DNA of 47,997 nucleotides, from contig NZ_JAFFSU010000040.1 in assembly GCF_017948455.1 (NCBI RefSeq), positions 1-47,997 of the forward strand, given 5' to 3'. The translations under genes were made by a program, and so were the position numbers. Origin of the DNA: Streptomyces sp. GESEQ-4 (lineage in GTDB: Bacteria; Actinomycetota; Actinomycetes; Streptomycetales; Streptomycetaceae). The notes beneath the pieces were generated by a model, which searched no databases, had not been told where the DNA came from, and saw only the letters and a program-made list of their open reading frames with translations. Positions 16,217-23,935 of the stretch are shown here, one piece after another. Every line of letters begins with the position of its first letter. Position 1 is the first letter of the stretch.

Positions 16217-17089
16217 TCAGTTCCTCTTCGCCGCGGACTTCGACGGAGAGGCACTCTTCGATGCCGGCTTCGACGCCGACTTGGAAGGCGATGCGCTGCT
16301 CGCCGCAGAGCCGTTGGCGGACGACACCGCCGCCACCGCCTCCTTCGCCGCCTTCTGCGCGTCCTTCATCAGATCCGTCGCGCTCGGGGTCTTCTCGCCC
16401 GCCAGGCCCGCGCCGTTGTAGTCGACGGTGACGACGACGTTCTCGACCTGCACCACGACCGTCTGCTGCTTGAAGGAACCCTCCTTCTTCTTCAGGTCGT
16501 AACGCACCGCCGTCGCCGCGTCGCCCATGCCGGTCACCGGCTCGGACTTGACGCCCTTCGCGCCCTCCGCCGACTGAGCGGCCTGGACCTGCTTGTCGAA
16601 GTACTCCTGAGCCTGCTCGTCGCCGGCACCACGTGTCGTGTCCGAGTCGAAGCGGAGCAGGGAGACATTCAGCCAGCGGAACTGCGAGCCCTTCACGCCG
16701 TTGTCGTCCAGGCTGCTCCAGGAACAGTTGCCGCGCGACGCGGCATCGTCCGAATTGCCCTCCTTGCCGGACGTCTTGGCCTTCGGCACCAGATCGCCCA
16801 GCGTCTTCTTCGCCAGCACGGTGCACGGCTTCGGAAGCTTCGAGTACGCCGCCGCCTGAACCGTCGGCGACGGGATCGCGGACGCCGAGGTCTCACTGCC
16901 CGCGCTCTTGCCCTCGCCGGCGCTGTCGGAACCAGAGCCCGAGTCGGAGTCGGAGGAGCAGCCGGCGGCGATCAGCATCACGGGGGCCACGGCCGCGCAC
17001 ACAAGGACGCGGCCAAGACGCTTCCTCCGCCGGTCACGCTGGTCACCCTGGTCTAGCTGTGCTCGTCGCTGCATGGTTCCTTCACTCAT
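16217..17089 (-). CDS. DUF3558-type lipoprotein
   Basis: A 290-residue exported lipoprotein. A basic n-region and hydrophobic core end in AAGC (Cys44), then a Ser/Asp/Gly-rich spacer. The globular part (about 80-240) has two conserved cysteines (KPCTVL and NCSW) and the pattern seen in DUF3558 proteins, including VTGMGDAA and VVVTVDYNG. The tail is a Ser/Lys/Ala repeat (SPSKSASKPASKSASPSKS), probably a cell-wall-interacting tether. The start is ATG 17089 with AGGAG 10 nt upstream; ATG 17074 is an alternative. It is followed on the same strand by the DUF2637 gene and preceded by a related lipoprotein gene. Confidence 0.82.
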   Translation of the reverse strand: MSEGTMQRRAQLDQGDQRDRRRKRLGRVLVCAAVAPVMLIAAGCSSDSDSGSGSDSAGEGKSAGSETSASAIPSPTVQAAAYSKLPKPCTVLAKKTLGDLVPKAKTSGKEGNSDDAASRGNCSWSSLDDNGVKGSQFRWLNVSLLRFDSDTTRGAGDEQAQEYFDKQVQAAQSAEGAKGVKSEPVTGMGDAATAVRYDLKKKEGSFKQQTVVVQVENVVVTVDYNGAGLAGEKTPSATDLMKDAQKAAKEAVAAVSSANGSAASSASPSKSASKPASKSASPSKSAAKRN

Positions 17090-17230
17090 GACGCTCGTGC
17101 TCCTGCCGTCGGATCGGGTCCGGGGACGCTGAGGTTCCTGCGGTCGGATCGGGTCCGAGGGGCCACGGTACGCGGTGAAGGACTTGTGTGTTCCTCGTTC
17201 GGGTGCTTTGCAAAGAGCCCGTACGGCACG

Positions 17231-18097
17231 CTAGTCGGCCAGCGAGTCCGCCAGCTGAGAAGCCAACTTCTGTGCTCTGTCCTGCATTTCCTTGCTGTCC
17301 GGCACGGTGCCGACCGTCGCCGGCTGCTCCTCGTACTGGATCGTCACGATCACATTCGACGTGCGGAACGCCACAGTCACCGTGCGCTGCCGAGCCGTCG
17401 AACCGGCGCTGCTCAGCACGTCGTCCAGGAACGCCTCGTCGCCGAGACCGTCGAGGAGGCGGGGCTGGAGGTCGGAGGGGGTGGCGGAGGGGGAGGAGGT
17501 GGCGCTGGAGCTGGGGTCGGCGGTGGAGGAGCCGGTGGGGGATGTGGAGGAGGACTGGGACGCGGAGTCGGACGGGGACGCCGACTCCGCGTCCTCCGAC
17601 CCCGACTCCGATTCCGACGTGGACGCCGTGGCCGAGACCGTCGGCTCGGGGAGGTCGGCCGCCTCCTCCCTCGTCGCGAACAGCGACTCCGCCTCGCTGT
17701 CGTCGCTGACGGCGTTGTCGTACGACACAACCCGCTCGAAGTCGACGAGCAGGTGGTCCGTGGCCTCCGTCGACTCGACCTTCCAGCGGCAGCCGACCTT
17801 GCGGTCCGTGTCGAACGTCTGGGTGGGGTCGCCCGCGTAGGCGTTCTCGCGCTGCTCCTCGTCCGTCTGCTGCCTGATGCCGGGGAGCAGCGAGTCGAGG
17901 GTCTCCTGACTCACGGCGCCGCACGGCTCCGGGAGCGTGCGGTAGCGGCCCGGCTGAGCCTCGGCCGCCGCGGTGCCCGTGTCGCCGCCCGGGTTGGAGT
18001 TGTCCGCCGTGCCGCCGTCGTCCGAGCCGCCGGTGCAGCCGGCCAACAGCGCCGCGAGGAGCGCCGCGACGCCGGATACGTACGCCTTCCGCTGCAC
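17231..18097 (-). CDS. Second DUF3558-like lipoprotein with acidic Ser-rich insertion
   Basis: A 288-residue exported lipoprotein related to its neighbour. The signal peptide is short, with lipobox LAGC (Cys21). The paired cysteines (EPCGAV and GCRWKV) and C-terminal TVAFRTSNVIVTIQYE match the same fold. Residues about 150-205 form a Ser/Thr/Glu/Asp low-complexity insertion. GTG 18097 was chosen because AGAGGAA lies about 8 nt upstream and it yields a good signal peptide. The pair sits in tandem about 140 bp apart and may have arisen by duplication. No function is established. Confidence 0.8.
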   Translation of the reverse strand: MQRKAYVSGVAALLAALLAGCTGGSDDGGTADNSNPGGDTGTAAAEAQPGRYRTLPEPCGAVSQETLDSLLPGIRQQTDEEQRENAYAGDPTQTFDTDRKVGCRWKVESTEATDHLLVDFERVVSYDNAVSDDSEAESLFATREEAADLPEPTVSATASTSESESGSEDAESASPSDSASQSSSTSPTGSSTADPSSSATSSPSATPSDLQPRLLDGLGDEAFLDDVLSSAGSTARQRTVTVAFRTSNVIVTIQYEEQPATVGTVPDSKEMQDRAQKLASQLADSLAD

Positions 18098-18313
18098 GGT
18101 CAGGTTCCTCTCGACGGTGTCTCTTGCCGGGCCCGCCCGGCCGCTCTGCCAGTGTCCCCGCTGGTTAATCGCTTGCCGCGCGGGGGTGCCCGCTGGAGAC
18201 AATGTCTATCGCACGCAACGCCGTGGACGCCGGTCCGTTGTCCCTTTCGTTGACCTTGGCGCTGGTTTTGCGATTAAAGACTTCTGTTGCACTTACGGGG
18301 GATTGAGGACGAT

Positions 18314-19507
18314 ATGTCGTACGTGGAAATGCCGGGCGCGAAGGTTCCCATCCGCATGTGGACCGACCCGGCGACGGTCGACGAGGGTGCCCTCCAGCAA
18401 CTGCGGAACGTGGCGACACTGCCGTGGATCAAGGGGCTGGCGGTCATGCCGGACGTCCACTACGGGAAGGGCGCGACTGTCGGGTCCGTCATTGCCATGC
18501 GGGGGGCTGTCTGTCCTGCGGCAGTGGGGGTGGACATCGGGTGCGGGATGTCGGCGGTGCGGACGTCTCTGACGGCGAATGATCTGCCGGGGGATCTGTC
18601 TCGGCTGCGGTCGAAGATTGAGGCTGCGATTCCGGTGGGGCGGGGGATGCATGACAGTCCTGTGGAGCCGGGGCGGTTCCATGGGTTCGCTACCGGGGGG
18701 TGGGATGACTTCTGGGGGCGGTTTGATGGGGTTGCCGAAGCGGTGAAGTTTCGCGGGGAGCGGGCCGCGAGACAAATGGGAACACTCGGCGCGGGGAATC
18801 ATCACCTGGAAATATCGGTTGATTTGGACAATTCAGTTTGGTTGACGCTGCACTCCGGCTCCCGGAACATCGGCAAGGAACTGGCCGAGCACCACATCGG
18901 CGTGGCCCAGAAGCTTCCGCACAACCAGGGCTTGGTTGACCGAGACCTTGCTGTATTCGTCTCGGACACCCCGCAGATGGCTGAGTACCGGAATGACCTC
19001 TACTGGGCCCAGGAGTACGCGAAGTACAACCGCTCGATCATGATGGCGCTCCTCAAGGACGTGATCCGCAAGGAGTTCAAGAAGGCCAAGCCGACCTTCG
19101 AGATGGAGGTCAGCTGCCATCACAACTACGTGGCTGAGGAGCGCTACGAGGGGATGGACCTGCTGGTCACTCGCAAGGGCGCGATCAGGGCAGGCGCCGG
19201 CGACCTCGGAATCATCCCGGGTTCTATGGGTACGGCCACGTACATCGTGAAGGGCCTCGGTAACGAGAAGGCTTTCAACTCGGCCTCGCACGGCGCGGGC
19301 CGGCGTATGAGCCGGAACGCGGCGAAGCGGCGGTTCTCGACGAAGGACCTGGAGGAGCAGACGCGGGGCGTGGAGTGCCGCAAGGACTCCGGTGTTGTGG
19401 ATGAGATTCCGGGTGCGTACAAGCCGATCGAGCAGGTGATGGATCAGCAGCGAGATCTCGTGGAGGTCGTGGCGAAGCTGAAGCAGGTCATCTGCGTGAA
19501 GGGCTGA
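18314..19507 (+). CDS. rtcB: RtcB-family RNA-splicing ligase
   Basis: A 397-residue GTP- and Mn2+-dependent ligase that joins 2',3'-cyclic-phosphate or 3'-phosphate RNA ends to 5'-OH ends, used in RNA repair. Metal ligands are visible: VGVDIGCGM (Asp74, Cys77), GAGNHH, and LHSGSRN. The guanylylated histidine is His326 in SHGAGRRMSR. ATG 18314 has GAGGAC upstream. There is no archease or RtcA gene next to it. Bases 18811-18840 are only one-third G/C, unlike the rest of the gene, and encode part of the segment between GAGNHH and HSGSRN. A LAGLIDADG-type gene is convergent with it. Confidence 0.95.
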   Translation: MSYVEMPGAKVPIRMWTDPATVDEGALQQLRNVATLPWIKGLAVMPDVHYGKGATVGSVIAMRGAVCPAAVGVDIGCGMSAVRTSLTANDLPGDLSRLRSKIEAAIPVGRGMHDSPVEPGRFHGFATGGWDDFWGRFDGVAEAVKFRGERAARQMGTLGAGNHHLEISVDLDNSVWLTLHSGSRNIGKELAEHHIGVAQKLPHNQGLVDRDLAVFVSDTPQMAEYRNDLYWAQEYAKYNRSIMMALLKDVIRKEFKKAKPTFEMEVSCHHNYVAEERYEGMDLLVTRKGAIRAGAGDLGIIPGSMGTATYIVKGLGNEKAFNSASHGAGRRMSRNAAKRRFSTKDLEEQTRGVECRKDSGVVDEIPGAYKPIEQVMDQQRDLVEVVAKLKQVICVKG

Positions 19508-19512
19508 ACATG

Positions 19513-19548
19513 GCGATGGGCGCGGCGTTCCTTTGCCGCGCCCATCGC
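19513..19548. terminator. Bidirectional terminator between rtcB and the LAGLIDADG gene
   Basis: A perfect 14-bp stem, GCGATGGGCGCGGC (19513-19526) with its complement at 19535-19548, around an 8-nt loop GTTCCTTT. It is placed between two convergent stops and flanked by neither gene's coding sequence. Confidence 0.8.
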
Positions 19549-19555
19549 GAGTTGC

Positions 19556-20380
19556 TCAGTCCGGCAGAGGTACTAGGCCGTGCAGCAGTTTCCAGCGGCG
19601 CACCTGGCAAGGGCTGTTCGAGTAGCCCAGCGTTGCTGCGTCGGCGATGGTTGGCGCTGCGAGCAGGATCCGGTCCATTTCGGGCGTCCACTGGATGCGT
19701 GGGGGCCTACGTTGCATTCCCTCGGGCCGGACCCAGGAGGCGAGTGAGTCGGCGGCAGCCCACTTCCGCTCGAGCGAAAGGCAGCCTGGATAGTACAGGC
19801 CGGCTGCCAGCTTCTGGGCGCTCTCCTTCGTGTAGAGGATGTTGTAGATGTCGTCGCGGGCGTTGCGCTTGATGTTCCGTACAGCGCCTGTGACTTCCTC
19901 CGCGTACTGGCACAGATAGGTGCCGATCGCCGTGCTGGCCGTGGTGAGGGAGATGAAGGGCAGGCCCTTGCTCGTGTAGCCCACCGAGCCGTCGGCGTCG
20001 ATGACGCCCCGTAGGTAGTCGCGGCCTGAGAACTCGACGTGGGGCGGGCTGATCGTCTTCGACTTGCGGCCGTAGGGCAGGCCCAGTTCGTTGAGTAGAG
20101 TCCTGGCTTCGAGGGAGCACAGACTCCAGGTTGCTGAGCGGTGGGTCTCGGTGAAGTTCGTGGACCGCGTGCGCTCGGTGACGCTGCTGTAGTAAGGCGT
20201 CAGCTTCTGGAAGTTGTGCAAGATGTCGATGTCCCGGGCATTGAGCTCGACGGTCAACTTGCCCTTCTGCCCGACCCCTTGCTGCAGATGCCCATCCGCC
20301 TGCAAGAAGCCGAACATGTACGCGTACTCAGGCACCCTGAGGTCCATGAACCGTTGGGCGCTAGGCTCGCAGTCAGCCAT
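19556..20380 (-). CDS. Free-standing LAGLIDADG homing-endonuclease-like protein
   Basis: A 274-residue protein with two dodecapeptide motifs about 100 residues apart: YMFGFLQADG (21-30) and YLRGVIDADG (122-131). Each ends in the Asp that coordinates metal, so it is a single-chain, two-motif LAGLIDADG protein. The final 50 residues include WTPEMDRILLAAPTIADAA and SPCQVRRWKLLHG, resembling a Myb/HTH-like DNA-binding tail. It is not inside an intron or intein: no splicing motifs flank it and its neighbours look intact. ATG 20380 has AAGGA 12 nt upstream; ATG 20344 is an alternative. It is convergent with rtcB. The target site is unknown. Confidence 0.85.
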   Translation of the reverse strand: MADCEPSAQRFMDLRVPEYAYMFGFLQADGHLQQGVGQKGKLTVELNARDIDILHNFQKLTPYYSSVTERTRSTNFTETHRSATWSLCSLEARTLLNELGLPYGRKSKTISPPHVEFSGRDYLRGVIDADGSVGYTSKGLPFISLTTASTAIGTYLCQYAEEVTGAVRNIKRNARDDIYNILYTKESAQKLAAGLYYPGCLSLERKWAAADSLASWVRPEGMQRRPPRIQWTPEMDRILLAAPTIADAATLGYSNSPCQVRRWKLLHGLVPLPD

Positions 20381-20545
20381 GAGGAAGCTGATCCTTCCTT
20401 GCTGGTCAGGCCCTCGCTCGGGACCGGCATCCCGGGGCGAGGGCCGTCATTTGATGTTGTGCTGCGAGCCTAGATCGCCAGTTCGGCGGCCGTTTGGGTG
20501 ATCGTCTGGATTCACTCCTGTGGACTAATAGTCCTACTTCTGGTT

Positions 20546-20707
20546 CTACTTCGCGTGCGTCACCGCGTAGATCATTACGAAGGCGACGATGTGGATGCCG
20601 AAGAGGAAGTACGCGAGGTAGTACCAGACGATGCGTTCGCGTTTCTTTTCCAGGGCCAGTTGGCGCTGTTCGCGGTCGTGTTGTTCGGTGTTTTCGTCCT
20701 CCGGCAT
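20546..20707 (-). CDS. Small single-helix membrane protein (DUF6126-like)
   Basis: A 53-residue protein with a charged N-terminal half (Glu/Arg/Lys/Gln) and one hydrophobic helix (IVWYYLAYFLFGIHIVAFVM) near the C-terminus. It resembles the small Streptomyces proteins filed as DUF6126; that match is from memory. Its ATG overlaps the stop of the SDR gene (TGATG), so it is translationally coupled to it. It may anchor or regulate the SDR enzyme at the membrane; that is inference. Confidence 0.7.
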   Translation of the reverse strand: MPEDENTEQHDREQRQLALEKKRERIVWYYLAYFLFGIHIVAFVMIYAVTHAK

Positions 20708-21474
20708 CACAACTCCCTGTGCACCTTGGTGTTGGAGGCTTGGGCGCGGGGGCGGACGATGAGGAGGTCGATGTTTACGTGGCTGGGGCGGGTTACCGTC
20801 CAGGTGATGGTGTCGGCCACGTCGTCGGCCGTGAGGGGCTCCGCTACTCCCTCGTAGACCTTTTCCGCCTTCTGCCTGTCGCCGTCGAAGCGGGTCAGGG
20901 CGAATTCGTCGGTCTTGACCATGCCGGGGGCGATCTCGATGACGCGGACCGGGCGGCCGACGATTTCGAGGCGGAGGGTTTCGGCGAGGACGTGGGCGCC
21001 GTGTTTGGCGGCTACGTAGCCGGCGCCGCCTTCGTATGTTGCGTGGCCCGCCGTGGAGGAGATTACGACCACCGTGCCGTCGCCGCTTGCCTCCAGTTTC
21101 GGGAGGAGAGCTTGGGTGAGGTTGAGCGTGCCGATGACGTTCGTTTCGTACATCTGGCGCCAGTCCGCCGGGTCGCCGGTCGCTACCGGGTCGGCGCCCA
21201 GTGCGCCGCCCGCGTTGTTGATGAGGACGCCGATCTTCTGGAAGGCGCTCGCGAACTCGTCGACCGCCTCGCGGTCCGTGACGTCGAGGGCGTATGCCGT
21301 GGCCGAGTGTCCTGCCTGGTTGATCTCCTCGGCCAGTGCCTCGATGCGGTCCTTGCGGCGGGCGGTGAGGACGACGCGGTAGCCCGCGGCCGCCAGCTGC
21401 CGTGCCGTCGCGGCGCCGATTCCGCTGCTGGCGCCGGTGATGACGGCGATACGGGACGCGGCGGGCGGGGTCAT
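20707..21474 (-). CDS. Short-chain dehydrogenase/reductase
   Basis: A 255-residue classical SDR. The cofactor motif TGASSGIG (13-20) is followed by TARRKDR, which suggests NADPH preference. NNAGG (86-90), the catalytic serine in VVISSTAGH, Tyr153 and Lys157 in YVAAK are all present. It resembles serine/3-hydroxy-acid dehydrogenases of the YdfG type in its NVIGTLNLTQALLP and IEIAPGMVKTDEF segments, but the substrate is not known. It is translationally coupled to a small membrane protein downstream. Confidence 0.92.
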   Translation of the reverse strand: MTPPAASRIAVITGASSGIGAATARQLAAAGYRVVLTARRKDRIEALAEEINQAGHSATAYALDVTDREAVDEFASAFQKIGVLINNAGGALGADPVATGDPADWRQMYETNVIGTLNLTQALLPKLEASGDGTVVVISSTAGHATYEGGAGYVAAKHGAHVLAETLRLEIVGRPVRVIEIAPGMVKTDEFALTRFDGDRQKAEKVYEGVAEPLTADDVADTITWTVTRPSHVNIDLLIVRPRAQASNTKVHREL

Positions 21475-21637
21475 ACGGCAGCTCCAGGGGGAGGGAATCA
21501 GGGGGCGTACGCGTGTGTGCCTCCGGCCAGGATAGGCCGGGCGCTAGCAGTGGCCGGGGCCCGTTCGAGGGGCGGGACCGCGGGGCTCGGGCGGACAATG
21601 GAGTGGGTGGTCCTCTCCCGAGTCAGGAGGTGGATCC

Positions 21638-22075
21638 ATGGGTGAGGCTCGTGACGTGATGGACCGGCTGACGGATGCTGTCACCGGTTCGCCGGACCTC
21701 AAGGCGCTTGCCGAGATCTATGCGGAGGACGCGGTCGCGATCACGCCGGACGGCGGGGAGATCCACGGGCGTGACCACATCGTCGAGTACTGGCGTCAGA
21801 TGACGGACGCGGTTCCTGAGGGGACGTTCGAGACGGTGTATGCGTACGAGGTCGGGGACACCGCCATCGACGAAGGGTTCTTCAGCGGGAAGAACACCGG
21901 TCCGATTCAGCTGTCGTCCGGGGAGTCCCTGCCTGCGACGCAGAAGGAGGTCAGGATCCGCGGGGTGGATTTCGCGACGGTGCGGGACGGCCGGATCGTC
22001 AGTTATCGGCTCTACTTCGATCAGATGGAGTTCCTGGAGCAGCTCGGGTTGCTGCCCGACGAGCTGTCGGCCTGA
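21638..22075 (+). CDS. SnoaL-like/NTF2-fold protein
   Basis: A 145-residue soluble protein with the NTF2-like cone-fold pattern: an N-terminal helix, LAEIYAEDAVAITPDGGEIHGRDHIVEYW, then antiparallel strands ending VRDGRIVSYRLYFDQMEFLEQLG. Such proteins are small-molecule isomerases, cyclases or binding proteins; the sequence does not tell which. AGGAGG lies 7 nt before the ATG. It stands alone between two minus-strand genes. Confidence 0.85.
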   Translation: MGEARDVMDRLTDAVTGSPDLKALAEIYAEDAVAITPDGGEIHGRDHIVEYWRQMTDAVPEGTFETVYAYEVGDTAIDEGFFSGKNTGPIQLSSGESLPATQKEVRIRGVDFATVRDGRIVSYRLYFDQMEFLEQLGLLPDELSA

Positions 22076-22119
22076 GGGCGCCAGGTCATCTAGGACACCT
22101 ACGTCATTTACGGTCTTCG

Positions 22120-22455
22120 TCACTCCCCGCGCGGCGCGTACATGATCACCGCCATGCCCGCGAGGCAGATCAGTGCGCCCGCGATGTCCCAGCGGTCCGG
22201 GCGGTAGCCGTCGGCGACCATGCCCCAGGCGATCGAACCGGCGACGAAGATGCCGCCGTATGCCGCGAGGATGCGGCCGAAGTGGGCGTCGGGCTGGAAG
22301 GTGGCGACGAAGCCGTAGGCGCCGAGGGCGAGGACGCCGCCGCCGATCCAGAGCCAGCCGCGGTGCTCGCGCAGGCCCTGCCAGACCAGCCAGGCGCCGC
22401 CGATCTCGAGGAGCGCGGCGGCGACGAAGAGGGCGGCGGAGCGGAGGATGAGCAT
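22120..22455 (-). CDS. YnfA family small membrane protein (UPF0060)
   Basis: A 111-residue protein with four membrane helices. The family pattern is clear: AALLEIGGAWLVWQGLREHRGW, GAYGFVATFQPDAHFGRILAAYGG, and the terminal GALICLAGMAVIMYAP. YnfA proteins belong to the drug/metabolite transporter superfamily and resemble small multidrug pumps. ATG 22455 gives the normal family length; the longer upstream frame is not needed. Confidence 0.92.
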   Translation of the reverse strand: MLILRSAALFVAAALLEIGGAWLVWQGLREHRGWLWIGGGVLALGAYGFVATFQPDAHFGRILAAYGGIFVAGSIAWGMVADGYRPDRWDIAGALICLAGMAVIMYAPRGE

Positions 22456-22604
22456 GTCGGCAGCTTCGCATGGCCCGTTTTCGTGCCCGCTCCGTGCCCG
22501 TTTCCGTGCCCGCGTCACCTGATGGACGGCGCCTGTGGCTCGCTCCGCGTGGGATACATCCGTACGACCACGGACCGCGAAGTGAGGCGTGAGGAGTCGG
22601 CTGG

Positions 22605-23075
22605 ATGAGAACGACGCGGGTGCTGGCGGCGTGCGGTGCCGCCCTGATGATGATCGGCGGCGGGGCCTCGCTCGCCGTCGCCGGCTCCGGGCCCGAGGCG
22701 GAGCTCGCCTATCACGGTGCCGCGTCCCTGGCCGCGGGCCGGGTCGACGTACGGTTCACGCCGCGCAACGACGGGGCGTCCGCCGTGCCCGACACGTCGG
22801 TGCGGCTGGCCTGGTCGGAGCCGCTCGCCGACCGGCAGACGCTGCCGGACGGGTGTGCGCCCTCGGGGGACCGGGCGGTGCTGTGCCGGGTCGGGGCGCT
22901 GGCCGGTAAGGGGGTGGGCAAGCCGGTCAGTCTGCGGGTGCAGTTGCGGGAGGCGCCGTCGGAGGTGCTGCTGGAGATCGGCACGGTGGCGGACGGCGGC
23001 CAGGGCAGCGGCAGCGGGGTCAGTGATCCGCAGCGCGTGCTGGTCCTGGACACCGGGGACGAGTACTACTTCTAG
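22605..23075 (+). CDS. Exported protein of unknown function
   Basis: A 156-residue protein with a Sec-type signal peptide (MRTTRVLAACGAALMMIGG, cleavage probably after AVAG). The mature part looks like a single beta-sandwich with two cysteines (DGCAPSG and LCRVG), as in domains that describe secreted adhesive or cell-wall proteins. GAGGAG precedes the ATG. It ends 60 bp before the broken marR gene. No family is recognised. Confidence 0.7.
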   Translation: MRTTRVLAACGAALMMIGGGASLAVAGSGPEAELAYHGAASLAAGRVDVRFTPRNDGASAVPDTSVRLAWSEPLADRQTLPDGCAPSGDRAVLCRVGALAGKGVGKPVSLRVQLREAPSEVLLEIGTVADGGQGSGSGVSDPQRVLVLDTGDEYYF

Positions 23076-23135
23076 ACATGCGGTGACTGCTGCGTCGTAC
23101 GATCTCTGCACGGCGCAGACGAAAGGGCGGGCGGG

Positions 23136-23214
23136 ATGACGGGCGACGGCGATGCACGGGCTCGGCTGCTCGAGGAGCTGTCCGCGGTGTCCCGCCGCTA
23201 TATGGCGTCGTACG
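23136..23214 (+). pseudogene. marR regulator, 5' fragment (split by the Tn7-like element)
   Basis: ATG 23136 begins MTGDGDARARLLEELSAV and runs to RRYMASY before reading into the transposon and stopping three codons later. The carried MarR at 34348-34818 has SRRYLASYVLFNQAVAD at the same place, showing where the sequence should continue. Joining base 23214 directly to 42069 gives an uninterrupted 480-nt frame. The 3' part is the fragment at 42069-42469. GGCGGG lies just before the ATG. Confidence 0.93.
23210..23214. repeat. Target-site duplication, left copy (GTACG)
   Basis: GTACG at 23210-23214 is repeated at 42064-42068 immediately outside the opposite end of the element. Five-base duplications are the rule for Tn7-like and Mu-like DDE transposition. 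Removing one copy restores the marR frame exactly. Confidence 0.9.
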
Positions 23215-23320
23215 TGTGACCGAGGATCGTAGTTGGCGGGTGATGCTCTCTTCGGTGCAGGTCGTCGGCAGGTGGAGGGAGCTGGTTGGCGGATCTTGAG
23301 GGCGATAGTTGGCGGGCCGG
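23215..23320. repeat. Left transposon end: terminal inverted repeat and TnsB-type sites
   Basis: The tip TGTGACCGAG (23215-23224) is followed by three TTGGCGG sites at 23233-23239, 23286-23292 and 23309-23315; two are preceded by TAG. The middle site extends to GTTGGCGGATCTTG, which is identical to a site at the right end. The remainder up to 23548 holds an inverted repeat GTCACG/CGTGAC (23332-23346) but no convincing gene. Confidence 0.8.
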
Positions 23321-23548
23321 GATCCGTCTTGGTCACGGTTCGTGACTGAGCTAAGTCCGCCGCCCGGCCGCGGGTTACGGGTCGTGATTCGCAAGCATGC
23401 GTGGCTGCCGGCACGCCACCCGGCTCTTCCCGCTCAAGCAGAAGACCGCCCGCACCGCCCTGACGGTTGCCGCTGCGGCCCTGCTGCTGACGGCGACAGA
23501 GCACTAAGAAGAACTGCGAACGCGCCACCCCGGGCTCTGCCCACTGGA

Positions 23549-23571
23549 GTCACGTCCGCTGGAGTGGTGTA
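23549..23571 (+). repeat. IS256-type terminal inverted repeat (transposase 3' side)
   Basis: Reading inward, this 23-mer starts GTCACGTCC and ends AGTGGTGTA. It matches the inverted end at 29444-29466 at 17 of 23 positions. It lies 32 bp outside the stop of the IS256 C-terminal fragment, the right place for an element end. Confidence 0.65.
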
Positions 23572-23602
23572 TTGACGGCCACTCGGTGATCTCGTTTTGA
23601 GG

Positions 23603-23935
23603 CTATGCGGTGAGTTCGTTGGGCAGGGCGGTCTCGTCGGTTTCTGACTCGATCGGGTGGAGGCGGGCCTTGGCCAGCAGGTCGAGTCCCATGTAACGGC
23701 GTGCTTCGGTCCATTCGTCGTTCTGTTCGGCCAGCACCGCGCCGACCAGCCGGATCAGGGCGGTGCGGTCGGGGAAGATCCCGACGACGTCGGTGCGGCG
23801 GCGGATCTTCTTGTTCAGCCGTTCCTGCGGGTTGTTCGACCAGATCTGCCGCCAGATCTCGCGCGGGAACGCAATGAACGCCAGCAGCTCGTGCTGGGCT
23901 GCGTCCAAGTGGGCGGCGGCTTTGGGGAACTTGGC
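23603..23935 (-). pseudogene. IS256-family transposase, C-terminal fragment
   Basis: About 110 residues at the C-terminus of an IS256-type DDE transposase. Visible landmarks are AKFPKAAAHLDAAQHELLAF, IWRQIWSNNPQERLNKKI (this holds the catalytic Glu) and RRTDVVGIFPDRTALIRLVG. It begins abruptly where the IS1182 inverted repeat starts at 23936. It looks like the missing end of the IS256 fragment at 28446-29333, on the same strand 4.5 kb away and in the right order. Confidence 0.85.

Noticed and set aside
19556..20380. Intein or group I intron in rtcB
   Set aside because: The LAGLIDADG gene is outside rtcB on the opposite strand, rtcB is continuous, and no splice-junction residues are present.
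23397..23507. 36-codon frame with a hydrophobic segment inside the left transposon end
   Set aside because: No ribosome site, no homology seen, and placed between transposon repeats and an IS end.
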